In this document: piece after piece, positions 12,952-24,400 of the stretch
Numbering within the stretch: position 1 is the first letter of the stretch
Layout: the number at the start of each line of letters is the position of its first letter
DNA from: Aquatica leii
Lineage: Eukaryota > Arthropoda > Insecta > Coleoptera > Lampyridae
Direction: 5' to 3'
Length of the DNA stretch: 64,000 bases
NCBI GenBank assembly: GCA_035610365.1
Contig: CM069435.1
Location: 2,196,001-2,260,000 of the forward strand
The notes under the pieces: generated by a model
What the model saw: only the letters and a program-made list of their open reading frames with translations
The model's database searches: none
Told to the model about the DNA's origin: nothing
Made by a program: the position numbers and the translations under genes

Positions 12952-14643
12952 ATGGCATTCAAAAGCAAACGTAGTTGCGTGAATCATCCAGACGTTTTTT
13001 GCTATGTATCTGGCGAGTACACTTTTAAAGAAAGTAGAAAGCCTGTTTCTGATTTTGTGAGAAGAAGTTATCTGGCCTATTTTGGCGTTTACTTGGTTGA
13101 CCAGGATAAATCTTGGGCTCCACATTTCGTATGTAAAACATGTATTGAACATCTGCGTCAGTTGGAAAGAGAAAGTGTCTAAAGTTTGGAGTACCAATGG
13201 TTTGGAGAGAACCAAGAAACCATCACGATAACTGCTATTTTTGTCTCGTGAATATCAAAGGAATCAATCGGAGCAATAGACAGAAATGGCGATATCCTGA
13301 TCTAGATTCTGCAAAGAGGCCTGTACTGCATAGTGAAGAAATACCCATTCCATCATTCAACAGTCTGCCTTTGCTCCCGGAAGATAATGCAGAACTACCC
13401 ACGTTTGACCAAATTCAGTGTATGGAATCAGAAAACGACAGTGATTTTGAAGCATCAAGTCCGCAACGTTTCAATCAACAAGAACTGAACGATCTCATTA
13501 GAGACCTGAATCTTTCAAAGGAATCTTCTGAATTACTCGCTTCCAGATTAAATGAGAAGAATCTACTGCAGCCAGATACCAATATTACATTTTATCGTAA
13601 AAGAGATAAGGATCTGCTGCCCTTTTACTCTGAGGAAAATAACCTGGTATTCTGTAACGATATAAGAGGACTCTTAAAGAAAATGGGTTTGTTGGAATAC
13701 ACACCAGACGAAAGGCGCCTTTTTATAGACAGTTCCAAACGAAGTTTGAAATGCATGCTTTTACACAATGGTAATAAATATGGCTCAATACCCATTTCTC
13801 ATTCTATAAGCATGAAGGAGGAATACGAGGCAATATCACTAGTCCTGAAAAAAATTAAGTATGAAGAACATTAGTGGGTGATTTGTGTTGACCTAAAAAT
13901 GGCGAACTTCCTCCTTGGAGAGCAAAGTGGATATACAAAAAATCCTTGTTTTTTTATGTCTTTGGGACAGGAGAGCTAAGGATCAGCACTGGGTTAACAG
14001 AAATTGGCCTTTAAGAAATGTTATGATTCAAGGAAAGCAAAATGTAATCAACGAACCTTTAGTTGCGAGAGACAAAATTGTATTTCCACCCTTGCATATC
14101 AAGTTGGGGCTTATGAAGCAATTTGTGAAGGCTTTAAATCGCGATAGACTTTGTTTTGGCTACTTGATTCGTAAATTTCCTGAGATTAGCACGGAAAAAC
14201 TGAAAGCCGGAATATTCGATGACCCTCAGATAAGGCAGCTTATTAAAGATCCACAATTTACCGCATCAATGAATGAAATTGAATCTAACGCTTGGTGTTC
14301 ATTTGTTCAAACTGTACAAAATTTTCTGGGAAATTATAAGGCAAAAAATTATATAGAATTAGTAAAAAATGTGCTTTCAAATTTTAATATACTCGGCTGC
14401 AACATGAGCATAAAAGTTCACTACCTCTACAGCCACTTAGATCGGTTTCCAGAAAACCTAGATGATTTGAGTGAAGAACAGGGGAAAAGATTCCATCAGG
14501 ACATTAAAACTATGGAAGATAGATATCAAGGAAGATGGGGTACCCACATGATGGCCGACTACTGTTGGAGCCTTCAGCGAGACTGTCCTAATAACTACCA
14601 TGCTGGAAAGTCATATAAAAGAAAATTTTTAAATGATATGTAA
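12952..14643 (+). pseudogene. Element B transposase-like gene, inactivated
   Basis: Start ATG at 12952. The N-terminal cysteine/histidine cluster reads SCVNHPDVFCYVSGE, then WAPHFVCKTC, then MVWREPRNHHDNCYFC (about 13240). Next come an acidic linker, RLFIDSSKRSLKCML (about 13720), WVICVDLKM (about 13880), a CxxC-like CLWDRRA, FPPLHIKLGLMKQF and SEEQGKRFHQDI (about 14490), ending at TAA 14641-14643. Lesions: a 7-bp deletion between CAG repeats near 13163 (intact in B2), TAG at 13872-13874, and one extra base in a T run near 13951. The last two are shared with B2. The residues proposed as catalytic are Asp of FIDSS, Asp of CVDLK and Glu of SEEQGKRF. The role is inferred from its place between terminal repeats. 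Confidence 0.75.
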
Positions 14644-14799
14644 ATATAATTTCTAAATTTATTTGTTTATTTTGTGAAATAAATACATTACTTTGGATTT
14701 TATGTGTTTTTTTTACTAGCACTTGAAGCAGATAGTATTAGTAATAACGTAAAAAGTATAAAAGTTAAAAAACTAGACTATTTCTTTCTAAAAAAAAGG

Positions 14800-14926
14800 T
14801 CAAAATACAATATCTCAAAAACTAGATCTGATAGACCAAATCTGAAGACAGTTTTGGATTCTGCACCCAAAACTTGTTTAAAAACAGTTACAAAAACCCT
14901 GGCACCAAAATGTGTGTTGGGCTGTG
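14800..14926 (-). repeat. B1 right terminal inverted repeat
   Basis: Reverse complement begins CACAGCCCAACA. The B2 left end at 43655 is nearly identical over about 220 bp. TTA follows at 14927. Confidence 0.8.
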
Positions 14927-14929
14927 TTA

Positions 14930-16485
14930 TTATAGTAATATTTTGAATTTTGTTTAATTCTAGTCTTTAGTGTCTATTTCAAACGACCTTCAAAAATTTG
15001 TCTGTACTACACAGAAAATACTTCTGAAGTTACTTTTTAAAGCTCACATATTTACTAAACTAAGCTTTATACAATTACTATTCACACCGTTTGAATTGAT
15101 TTTATTAAAGCAAAAACGGTAGAGTTCTAAACAATGCAAATATTGTAAATAAAGAGTAAAGTTATAAAACTATGATTATAATAACAACTTGAATAGAGCT
15201 ATATTTTGTCTGCACTAATTGTATAATACTACTTTACGGTGGTAAATAAAGTCGTATTTTGTATGGATTTTTTGTGTACATGTTTAAAGTGCTGTTGAAA
15301 CGTCGTCGTAAAGTTTATTCTACTTTAATTAAAAAATATATACATAAATAATTGTAAATGCTGCTTTAACATCTACTTTTTTATAAATTAAACTTATATT
15401 TTAACGTTATGTTTATATATTGTTTATTAATGCATTTTATTTTTGGACTGATTTTCTTTAGCATGTTTTGTGTGTGAAAAATCGTTTTTTAAGTTTTTTT
15501 TTGTTTTTGAAAAAACACTTACATATTAATAAGAGATATTTCTAATAAAAAAATTTTTTTTGGAGATATAACAAACAAAAAAGGGACTGGCGCGTATCAA
15601 AACGTGGATCTTAGTGCCGCGGGACTGGATGTGCTAAGTTACACATCATTGCTTAACCATCTACGTGGTCATTATTTCTGGGCAGAAAAATAATCGTTCA
15701 AAAACGTTTAACAAAAGTTTTGTAATATGGGATCATGATTTTTCATTTTTTGAGATAAGCAGAAGGTATACTGATTGCCACGACTAGAATTTTTTATAGA
15801 TGAAACTTATGAACTTTGTCTTTTACTTGTGCTCAACTCTTTTTTTTATGAGTTAAATGTACACGCTCTAAAAATACTGAGTGTTTTAAGAAAATCAAAC
15901 TTTCCATTGCATTGTATTTTTTCTGTTACTAAATTGCTATTAAAAAAAAAGTTGTTTTGGAGTGTTTGTAAGGATTACTAATGATCTTGGAACATTCTGA
16001 ATGGAAATAACGAAAAAATAGATATAAAATGTATTCGAAAAAAGTTGGAGTCAGTCTTTGAATTGAGTTTAGTAAGACGAAGAATTCGGTGTCGGCCTAA
16101 ATAAATAAAGTGCATGTGCTAGTGAAAAATAAAAAACGGCGTGTAAGTGTACGTGTTGTTAACATAAACAAATGCCGGTTTAAATAAACAGAAGTTATCC
16201 GCAAACATTATTTTTCCAGTGATAGTAATATATAAATTAATGTAAGTTGATTTTCTTAAAAATGGTTAGATTAAATTCGTTACCTTTGTAAAATTTAGTG
16301 CTATTTGTGTAAATATTCTTTTTTCAACAAAATTAGATTTTAAAAACCTATTACAATTGTCGTATGCCCGGTTAAAAAATTTCTCTTACTATCTTCTCGT
16401 TTTTAAGTTGTATGAAAAATTAATCTTTACTGTTACGTCACATCATCGGATAAATACGGCATCACAAGTATGTGATAGAAATAGT
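14930..16485. other. intergenic, no gene seen
   Basis: AT-rich sequence with no recognisable coding region. A GC-richer patch at 15585-15670 has no repeat partner in the window that I could find. Confidence 0.4.
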
Positions 16486-16489
16486 GAAT

Positions 16490-17000
16490 AGATCCCTAAT
16501 TTAGATCTTCCTGGAAGAATTGTGGTACTCGAATAGAAAGATCAACGTGATGTTAATGTTCTGTCAATTTGTCATGGTTATACATTGAGTGTATGTTGTA
16601 AGAAAAGAAATGGAGTGGATAAAATCAAACCTACTACTGTTATAGGTCATAATAAAAGCAAACATTTTGTATCAATTTGTGAGTTACTATACCTGCCTTC
16701 GAAAATTCTGGTCATCCAAATTATCTTTGGAACTCTGATAGTCAATACCCTTGTTTTATATAGTAAAGAACAACCAAAAAAAGATCTAATAAATATTTTA
16801 GGCTTTTGACAGACATTTGTACATTAAACGTTAGTCAAGAAAATCAATCAAAACTAGATCAGTATGTGCAGAACCAGAAGTTCCCAAACACAGGATGGAA
16901 GAACTAAAACAAGGTGGTAATCGAAAAATATATAGAAAACGTTGGCATTGCTGCTATTAAGAATTGAGAAAAAGTTAAAACGCAAAAGAAGCATTTTGTG
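16490..17000 (+). pseudogene. piggyBac C-terminal fragment
   Basis: Plus-strand relic of the C-terminal third of a piggyBac transposase. KDQRDVNVLSICHGY (about 16535) matches the 'W-x-D-x-R-x-V-x-x-L-S-T' block. KIKPTTVIGHNKSKH matches the 'K-P-x-x-V-x-x-Y-N' block, and FGTLIVNTLVLY matches the 'N-A-x-x-L-Y' helix. The end (16890-16990) reads VPKHRMEELKQGGNRK and then RKRWHCCY in shifted frames, corresponding to the start of the cysteine-rich domain. The catalytic N-terminal part is missing. It lies on the opposite strand from the relic at 49-1798 and differs from it in sequence, so it is a separate insertion. Confidence 0.7.
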
Positions 17001-17009
17001 TGAAAATCA

Positions 17010-18355
17010 TTAATAATTATGTATTTGCTTGTTAATTTTAAGTATATTTTCTAAATAAATTGATGAACTACAAGTTGTTTGTTGTTTATTTGATTTTGAT
17101 AATTTATTTTTAAATGTAACTAATAGTTTACCAACGTGTTCTATATAAAAACGAATGCTGTAGAAGTGCGTCCATTTTGAATAATATATATTATAAGCAT
17201 GTATTCACAAACCACATGTAATATCAGACACACAGAACTGTGAACTTGTTGAAATGGCTGTGATATATCAATGTAGTGTTTTGAAGTTTTGAATATCGAT
17301 TCCGGATCTATGATTAGAAATGCATTTAAAGTAAATAGACATATAGTGAGTGTGATTCGATTCCTGGCTATTGGAATACACGAAGTGAATCTGTTTTAGC
17401 GTAGTAACTCTTATACAAAAATATAGTAAAAAGATCATCAATTTCTGTGTGAAATCTATTTATTGTCAGAATTCTAACTGCTGAGGGGAAAAAATGGCTC
17501 TCGCAGCATGACAATTGCAACATAATGTTGAATTGGCTTTAAAAATGAAAGTCGATAGTCTAAAAGAAATATTTAGTAGCTTGACTGATGACTACAATGT
17601 CAAAAATACGCGGTATATTGGCAATGACAATAATATTTATTTTTGGTTTATATACCCCTGTCGGTATATAATATTTTTTTCGTATGTATTTTTATTTCTA
17701 CAAATTTAAGGGACTTATAATTCAATGCCAAAGCCGAACGGCCAAGATAATATAAATTTTAGATGTTACTGTTTGTTCGTTTATGTTTATCATTTGAGTT
17801 CGACTGATGACAGTTGATACCATACAAATACATTTACATACATCAATATACATTTATTGCCACGCCGAGACTGCAAGAATAGACTTGACTAGGTTCAAGT
17901 ACGTTTGCCAGCCAGCTGATGTAAAAAACTCTAAAGTAAATGTACAGGAAATTGACATGGCGTGACTTTTGAGGAGTGTAAGCTTACACTGCTTGACTTA
18001 CATTTACCAAACTTTAGCATTAAACACGAGTAATAATAAGGATACTCGAACAAAATCAATCAATCAATGTACACAGTAAATACACAAATTTGAATGAACT
18101 GGAAGTAACACTCTGCTTAGAGGACCCACATCGGCTAGGAGCCTCGCGCGCACGGAAAAAATTGAAAATGTTTCATGAAGTGAAAATTTAGTAGGAATAC
18201 TGTATTATTGCTTTTTTTCATAGCATGCTGTTAGTTGATAAAATACTTTATACTTACAGAACAGAACCATTTTATTGTAAGATAAACAAAACTTTTGAAA
18301 TGCAATTTCGAATTGTGAGTTTTGCAACCGTGAATGAATTTGATTAAAATTGTTT
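17010..18355. other. intergenic with a short perfect palindrome
   Basis: No gene recognised. The 16-bp perfect palindrome AGTGTAAGCTTACACT lies at 17975-17990. A GC-rich patch (18121-18155) has no clear meaning. Confidence 0.4.
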
Positions 18356-18359
18356 TATT

Positions 18360-19183
18360 GTTTTACTAACATCACGATGACGGATCTGCAGAAGAAATTG
18401 TGATTAAAGAAAATGAAGTTAAAGATTAAAACTTATTGATCTGTGTTAGACACGCTGTATGCAGAATTGTTGCGGTAATTAGAAGCTTATTGCAAAATTA
18501 ATTCTCTCTTTGAATTTTTAACAAATTTTATCACAAAAAAAAACGATGAAATTAAAGAAGCTTGTACAAAATATATTATTTTGATGACATTGAACCCGAG
18601 TTTATAAACGAGATGGTCAGGTCAAGTACTTTATCTTTACAATTAAAGGATACGGGGATTGCGGCAAAAGATAAAGTTGTACCTGTCGAGGAATCGTTTT
18701 AATAATATGATACAATCAACTTTCAATGATACGTAACTTTTCAAAATTAAAACTAATAAAAAATGATCTTTGTTCCTCAATGTTTGAGAACCGTTTAAAT
18801 TTATTGTGTATAATGGCGATTGAAAATGATGTATTGGAAAAGGTCAACTTTCATGATGTATGATTTTGTATTCAAAAAAGTTAGAAAAGTTAATATTTAG
18901 ACGTACTTGATAAAGCTATTTTCTTATGTTTATTGTTTTTTATTGCATTTAACAAGAAAAACATTAAACTTAAAACACCCGCGTCTCATTTTACTCACAT
19001 CTTATGACAAGAGCTGATGATCTTTAAACGGCTGAAAAGCTCTGTTTAAGAAATATTTTATATTCTATCAATATATAGTTATAAAATATCATTAGCGACC
19101 TCTTTTTAATACTTTTTCTTAAATAGAGAAGGACCCTGAGAATTGCATTGCCTAGGGGCCCCGACATGGGTAATCCGGCCCTG
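18360..19183 (+). mobile_element. hAT element relic: transposase C-terminus and 3' terminus
   Basis: Decayed plus-strand codons between 18480 and 18900 resemble the C-terminus of a ZBED/hAT transposase. NFITKKNDEIKEAC-like and DDIEPEFINEMVR (about 18590) precede FSKLKLIKNDL (about 18740), NRLNLLCIMAIENDVL (about 18800) and FVFKKVRKV, which match the hAT dimerisation block 'F-S-x-L-K-x-I-K-x-x-L-R-S-x-M-x-x-x-R-L-x-x-L-x-x-x-x-I-E-x-D'. The strand then ends at 19183 with CCGGCCCTG, whose complement CAGGGCCGG is a hAT-type terminus. The 5' half and the other terminal repeat are absent, and the coding frame is shifted repeatedly. Confidence 0.65.
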
Positions 19184-21400
19184 CAGGCAAATAATACTTT
19201 CATCCTTTGTAGTTGGGTTTGAAAAAAAGCTTTAAATCTCTACCAAATTTGCTGAGAAAATATTTAAATTAGCAAAAGCAAGATGGCGTCTAGTAGCCAT
19301 TACCTGTCAGTATTGAGTAGAAAGAGAATCGCTTTAATTATGTCAATAAAAGTAGAGGATTCAAATCGCGTACAACGTAATAATAACGACGATGTGAAGT
19401 TAAATAAAAAGAAATTACTTACGATTAAACAAACCAAATTTTTGTTGAAATCAATCCACTCACAGCGAATGTCAAACGGGAAATAAAATCGGGGATATCG
19501 AAATATCTTGCCGATGAGGCGCAAGCTACCAGTGCCGTACTAAGAATTTTATTAAAATGCGAATATGTGAAGCGTTACTACCAACGGCACGTAACAAAGT
19601 TTGTAAATTTATACGTTTATGAAGTTTTTTTAATTAGTTTAAAATTTTAATTTTAACGTAATGCACACAATACATCTTGTAATTTTCCCTTTGTTAGTTT
19701 TATTTTTTTTAAGTATTTTATTGCAATATACAACATATTTAATTTAGTACCAATAAATATTATTAAAGTTTTCGTATGTGTGGCTTAAAAATGTTATAAC
19801 AAAGCTTAATGCTATTGTCATAAATGCTAAAATTAGTCTTGTAGCGCTGGAAGATGTTAAAAAACAAAAGAAGCGTTATTATTTTTATGAGCGGCAAAAA
19901 CGACAACATAAAAAGAGATTTATCTCGGTGTTGTTGGCAATTTTTAAATTAGCGTTTATACAGTTATAAACTATTAGATTTTATTGTAACAAAAGTTGTG
20001 CAAAGTGCAAAGTAATGCATTGTCCAGTAAATTAACGTTTTTGTACGTTAGTCGGTCGGTAATGGTTTAATAAATATCATAAAGGCGTTATGTTAGCGAT
20101 CCCTTGTTTTGTCTCTACAGAAGGGTTGTTGATTGCTGTAATGAACTGTATGCATTACTGTTGGTATATGGTACGTTAGGGAATACTTTAAACTTCATAT
20201 TTTGATCTTTATGGTTTTAGTAAGTAATGTTATAATGTTTTATGTTTAAAATTGTTCAATTTATAATGGAGTAAATTGTAATACATACAGGATTATTTCT
20301 ACTTTTATTTGATGCACATTTACGTAAATTAGTTTTCTTAAATTTTTTTTTGGTTGGTTTGTCTTACATAAAATTTGTGACAGTTTATACAGTTGATTAC
20401 GTGTACTTATAAGTTTGTGTTGTTTAACATGTAATTTGAGATATAAACAATTATTAGAAAAAAATATTTTCTAAATTGTTTGTTTTTAATTATTATCTTT
20501 GTTGTCTAAAATTTGCTTACGCCATCAGTTACGCGATTGTATAGGTATTTTACCGACGTTTTAACGTAACGGATTAGTGACTTAATTATAATTACAACAG
20601 AACACTTGAATTCATTGTAAAGTGCGTCCTACTAACAACTGAAATATTTAATTGTGCATCATTTGGAAACCGTCAAACCTACAGCAGCATATTTTACAAT
20701 TGTAATCCAGACAGAAAGGAAATTAATTATGAAGCGCTACAAACGATGTTATTATGAGAATAACTGGAATATTACAAATGCGTTTAATTTAATTTGTACT
20801 ATTTTTACCTAGAATGAAATGCAAAAATTGAGTACAATTTTAATTTAATTATTTTAAAAAATGTGCAGTTTTCAAATACACAATAGCTAACAATTTTTAA
20901 TACTTCGTCGGTAATAAATGCTACTAATATGGGTTGTAAGGTAAGAAGAAATAATATAATCGATTTTTATTTGCTGTATTACTATTTTAAATTATATCAA
21001 TCTAAATAGATTTAACTGCTACCTTAACCGTTGTTGCCAGACAATCGAATTTTTGTATTTAAAAAAAAAGACGGGAAAGAAAATCAAATAAAGGCTATAT
21101 AGACCATGAGCCACCAATATGAAACCCTCCCCCCCTCCCCGTGAGAATTTAAGGCTTTTCCTTTTTGTTGTTGGTATTACCTACCAGATTTGGAATTCAA
21201 TTGTTTGTCCTTTTTAAATTACAGCATATTCCAGAAAATTTAAAAAAAAATTGAAAAATTAAAAAAAAATTGTTTTGTTTAGTTTTAAACTACAAAAGGG
21301 TACATTAATTACCATATTTTTTATGAACGTATTCAGTATTCAAGGTCTAATAATGAAAATTATTTTTTTCATAAAAAAACTCAACTAACAGCATATGATT
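19184..21400. other. no recognised gene
   Basis: Short open frames at 19283-19486 and 19778-19969 are lysine-rich. Codons at about 19460-19600 (VKREIKSGISKYLADEAQATSAV) look protein-like but match no family I know. A run of C residues at 21129-21141 lies just past the 3' end of the following relic. Confidence 0.35.
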
Positions 21401-21408
21401 TTATAGTA

Positions 21409-24400
21409 TCATTTGTAATTAGTAGTATCATTTTTGTAATCCGCGTTTATTATGTCGTCTAAGTTTAGTATTTCTGGTTCATCTTCATCTTCGAATGCAT
21501 TTGGTTCAAAGCTTTCTGGAACGTCAAGCATTTCGGGTGGCAATGGATCTACTTTAATCCAATCAAACTTGAATTCACCATTTTCCAACTTCCACCCATG
21601 TCCCACTGGAGTTGGTGTGGAGGGTTTAGCTACATGTGCGTTATTCCATACGTAACATTGGTAGTTGACACGTTTTATGTGGTTTTCTAATGACGTTTTG
21701 CATGGGAGAAGTAGACTTAAATCCACACCTTGATTGTTGGGCAGAGAAAATGCAGTTGTGAGAGCATACTTTTGTGAAAACAAATCAAACCGTAGTTTGT
21801 TTATATTTGTATATTCCTTATTACTGTACAAGCAACACACGAATTCCTCCAGGCCGGTCAGTAACGTGTCTGTAATTGTCGGTGATGCTCCTAATGATGT
21901 TAGGTTAGGTACAAACTTTGAAAACTTTTTCAATTTAGATTTCACAGACAACTTTCCATGACGAGCAAAGGAACTGGTGGTGTCACATCCGGACAGGGCA
22001 TGCACATTCAACATAGCGTGGCTCATTTCTACACCTAAATTATGAGAAACGGCGATGACATTTATGACCTTTCGCATATCTTATTAACAACATAAATACA
22101 TTTGTGTCCGGGGATCTAACTCTGATGGGTGAATTGTCTTGTCAATATTTTGAAGCATGGAAGCAGTGTAATATTATTGTAGTATCTGCTTCCTCTTGTG
22201 AAGAGCGTAGGTCTTTTTGTGTTGTATGTTTGCTAGTCTTCGCTAGTAAAGCAAGTGCACTTATTACTATGTGACAAGTAAAGATTCCTCCCATGTAAGT
22301 AGTGGGCATATTTGTGGTGAGCCCATTTATTATGTAGCAGGCTAACCAGTTGTTCCTTATGTTTACCATTAGCAAGGAGTTTTTTCCAATCCCGTGGGTT
22401 TTAGATTCTCTTATTAAAAATGTATCTCCACAACTCCTTCTTTGTTTTTCAATGTTTTTAATAGATACATCTAAATAGGTATCCGTCACAAAATCTATCC
22501 TGCTATATTGTGGAAAGCGGCTCAAGACAACCTCTGCTAGTTCACCAAAGGTTTCTGGAATATTAGTAAGAGCCTGAAAGTAAGCTATACCATCAATCAC
22601 ATACATACATTCTTCAATCTTAGGAGGTTCGTGTTCTATACTCTTGACCTCCAAAGCATGGAGTAGTTTGGACTTTTCTGTTTTTGTTGGACATCCATCA
22701 GCAGTGGCTAATGTCCATGGTACTGGACCTAATGGGTATGACATCAGCGTCTCAATTCTAATTTCACGCTTCTAGGACAAAAGAAAAACTCAAGCAAAAA
22801 TATTTCTTTCAGCTCTTATCTCAACTAATCTGTTTTGTGCAGTCGTAACAATGATCTTCTCTTGAATACTTTTGAAAGTTTGAAGATTTTGTCTCTTAAG
22901 TGGTTCATGGAATTTTTTAATCTTTACAATAAATCTGCCTTCTAGAAAATTTTTGTAGGAAGCTTTCCCTATATTATCTACATTGAGTAAATTCTCTTCC
23001 ACCGATTCGGGTACAGGTCTTCCAGATGATAAACAGAACAGATTACCACGGTTTTCAACTTCAAATGGGTTAACGTATTGTTCAAAAGCGTCAAGTACTT
23101 TAAAAATACTTTGCTCACTTCGTTTCATTTCATGTGCTTGCATATCACGGTGAGAGCAATCTGATGACTACATACTTAGCACGTTTATGTCTTGTAATGC
23201 ACCATCGTGCATAAGCCCAGAAATTTCTGCTAAATCTTACTATTCCGCCAGTACATTTGTCATGTCTATTAATTGTTTGTTCTATTGTGATATCTATATA
23301 ATTTCTTGAACTTGGAACTTTCGATCTGCTGACATTAAACTCGTTATTGCGAAGTAGTTCTTCCGCTCCAGGGTGTGTATTTTGCAAGTTCAAAAGGTTA
23401 ATAAGACAAGATATCGGGCATAACTATGATGGTCACATGCAAAGTGAAGCGGAATCATATCTTCTAAACATGCCAAGTGTAAGTCCAAGCTATTTTCTTT
23501 GGTTGCTCGCTGGAACCTCAAAATCAATGCCACTTTCTCCACGTAACCAATCTAGAATTGTGCTGTCTTACCTAACTTTCCATCTCTAACTTTCACCAAG
23601 AACGTTTGGTAGTTACTGTGGAACGTTTGACAAGACACATTTTTATTAACAGATGTCAAATGACAATATGACGGATTTTCTGCCAATTTTTCAATCAGTT
23701 TCATCGCTTCTACATTTGGATTTTTTTCAGGATTCAATGTCATTAATATCGTAAGTAGCAGTCTTTGTAAAGCCTCCATCATAATTTTATGAAGTCTCAG
23801 AGCTCTGTTGTAATGTTTTCCTGACATAACTTTTGCAATTGAACCACTTGCACATATTCCAGATTCAATTAAAATTTCTTCAAAGCCAGAACTAGACATC
23901 AATTTACCTAAGCATAAAAACAAGAACAGATTGTGTGGAAACCGCCAATGTTTATTACAACATCTTGAAATTTGTTGCTGTGCCATTGCACAGCATATGC
24001 TTTGATGGCAGCCGCCAGATCAAAGGTTACAAGTCTGTGGGTTTGTCCAAATTTTTCTGTCACCTTCTGAGATTGCGTCAGAATTTCTTTAATAGTGGAA
24101 TATTCTGTGATTGGTGTCATATATCCCACTGTTGATGGTTTTTGTCCACTTACTATATTCGAAGTTTTTGAAACCCACCCCGCCCAGCCGGGTATTTGTT
24201 TTTTTTTGTTAAAATGTAATCTACAAAAGGACCAGAAGAAATCTGACTGTGTAGCATTGTTAACAGCAACTCTGTTTACAAAAGATGTTATTGTTGCATC
24301 AATGTTGGACTCAGGATGCTTTGAAATGAAACAAGGTCGTAGGGATCCCTCAATAAATTTTACAGAACGCTGTTTAGTTCAAGGTACATCAGGGCCACTA

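Larger units (their letters stand above)
12365..14926 (+). mobile_element. Element B1: CAC-ended DNA transposon, 2,562 bp
   Basis: A second, diverged family of the same type as element A. Ends are the inverted repeat CACAGCCCAACA (12365-12376 and the complement at 14915-14926), continuing imperfectly for about 120 bp on each side; both arms contain a GTTTTTGAGATAT-type block. The flanks are TTA at 12362-12364 and TTA at 14927-14929, again a 3-bp duplication. A single plus-strand gene occupies 12952-14643. Length and organisation nearly equal A1 (2,555 bp), although the nucleotide sequences of the ends differ. Copy B2 lies at 43655-45660. Confidence 0.85.

Noticed and set aside
19012..19048. 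CTGATGA ... GAAA near each other inside the hAT relic, resembling a hammerhead core
   Set aside because: No complementary stem II between the two core strands; the flanking GAGC/GCTC pairing is in the wrong place for a hammerhead.
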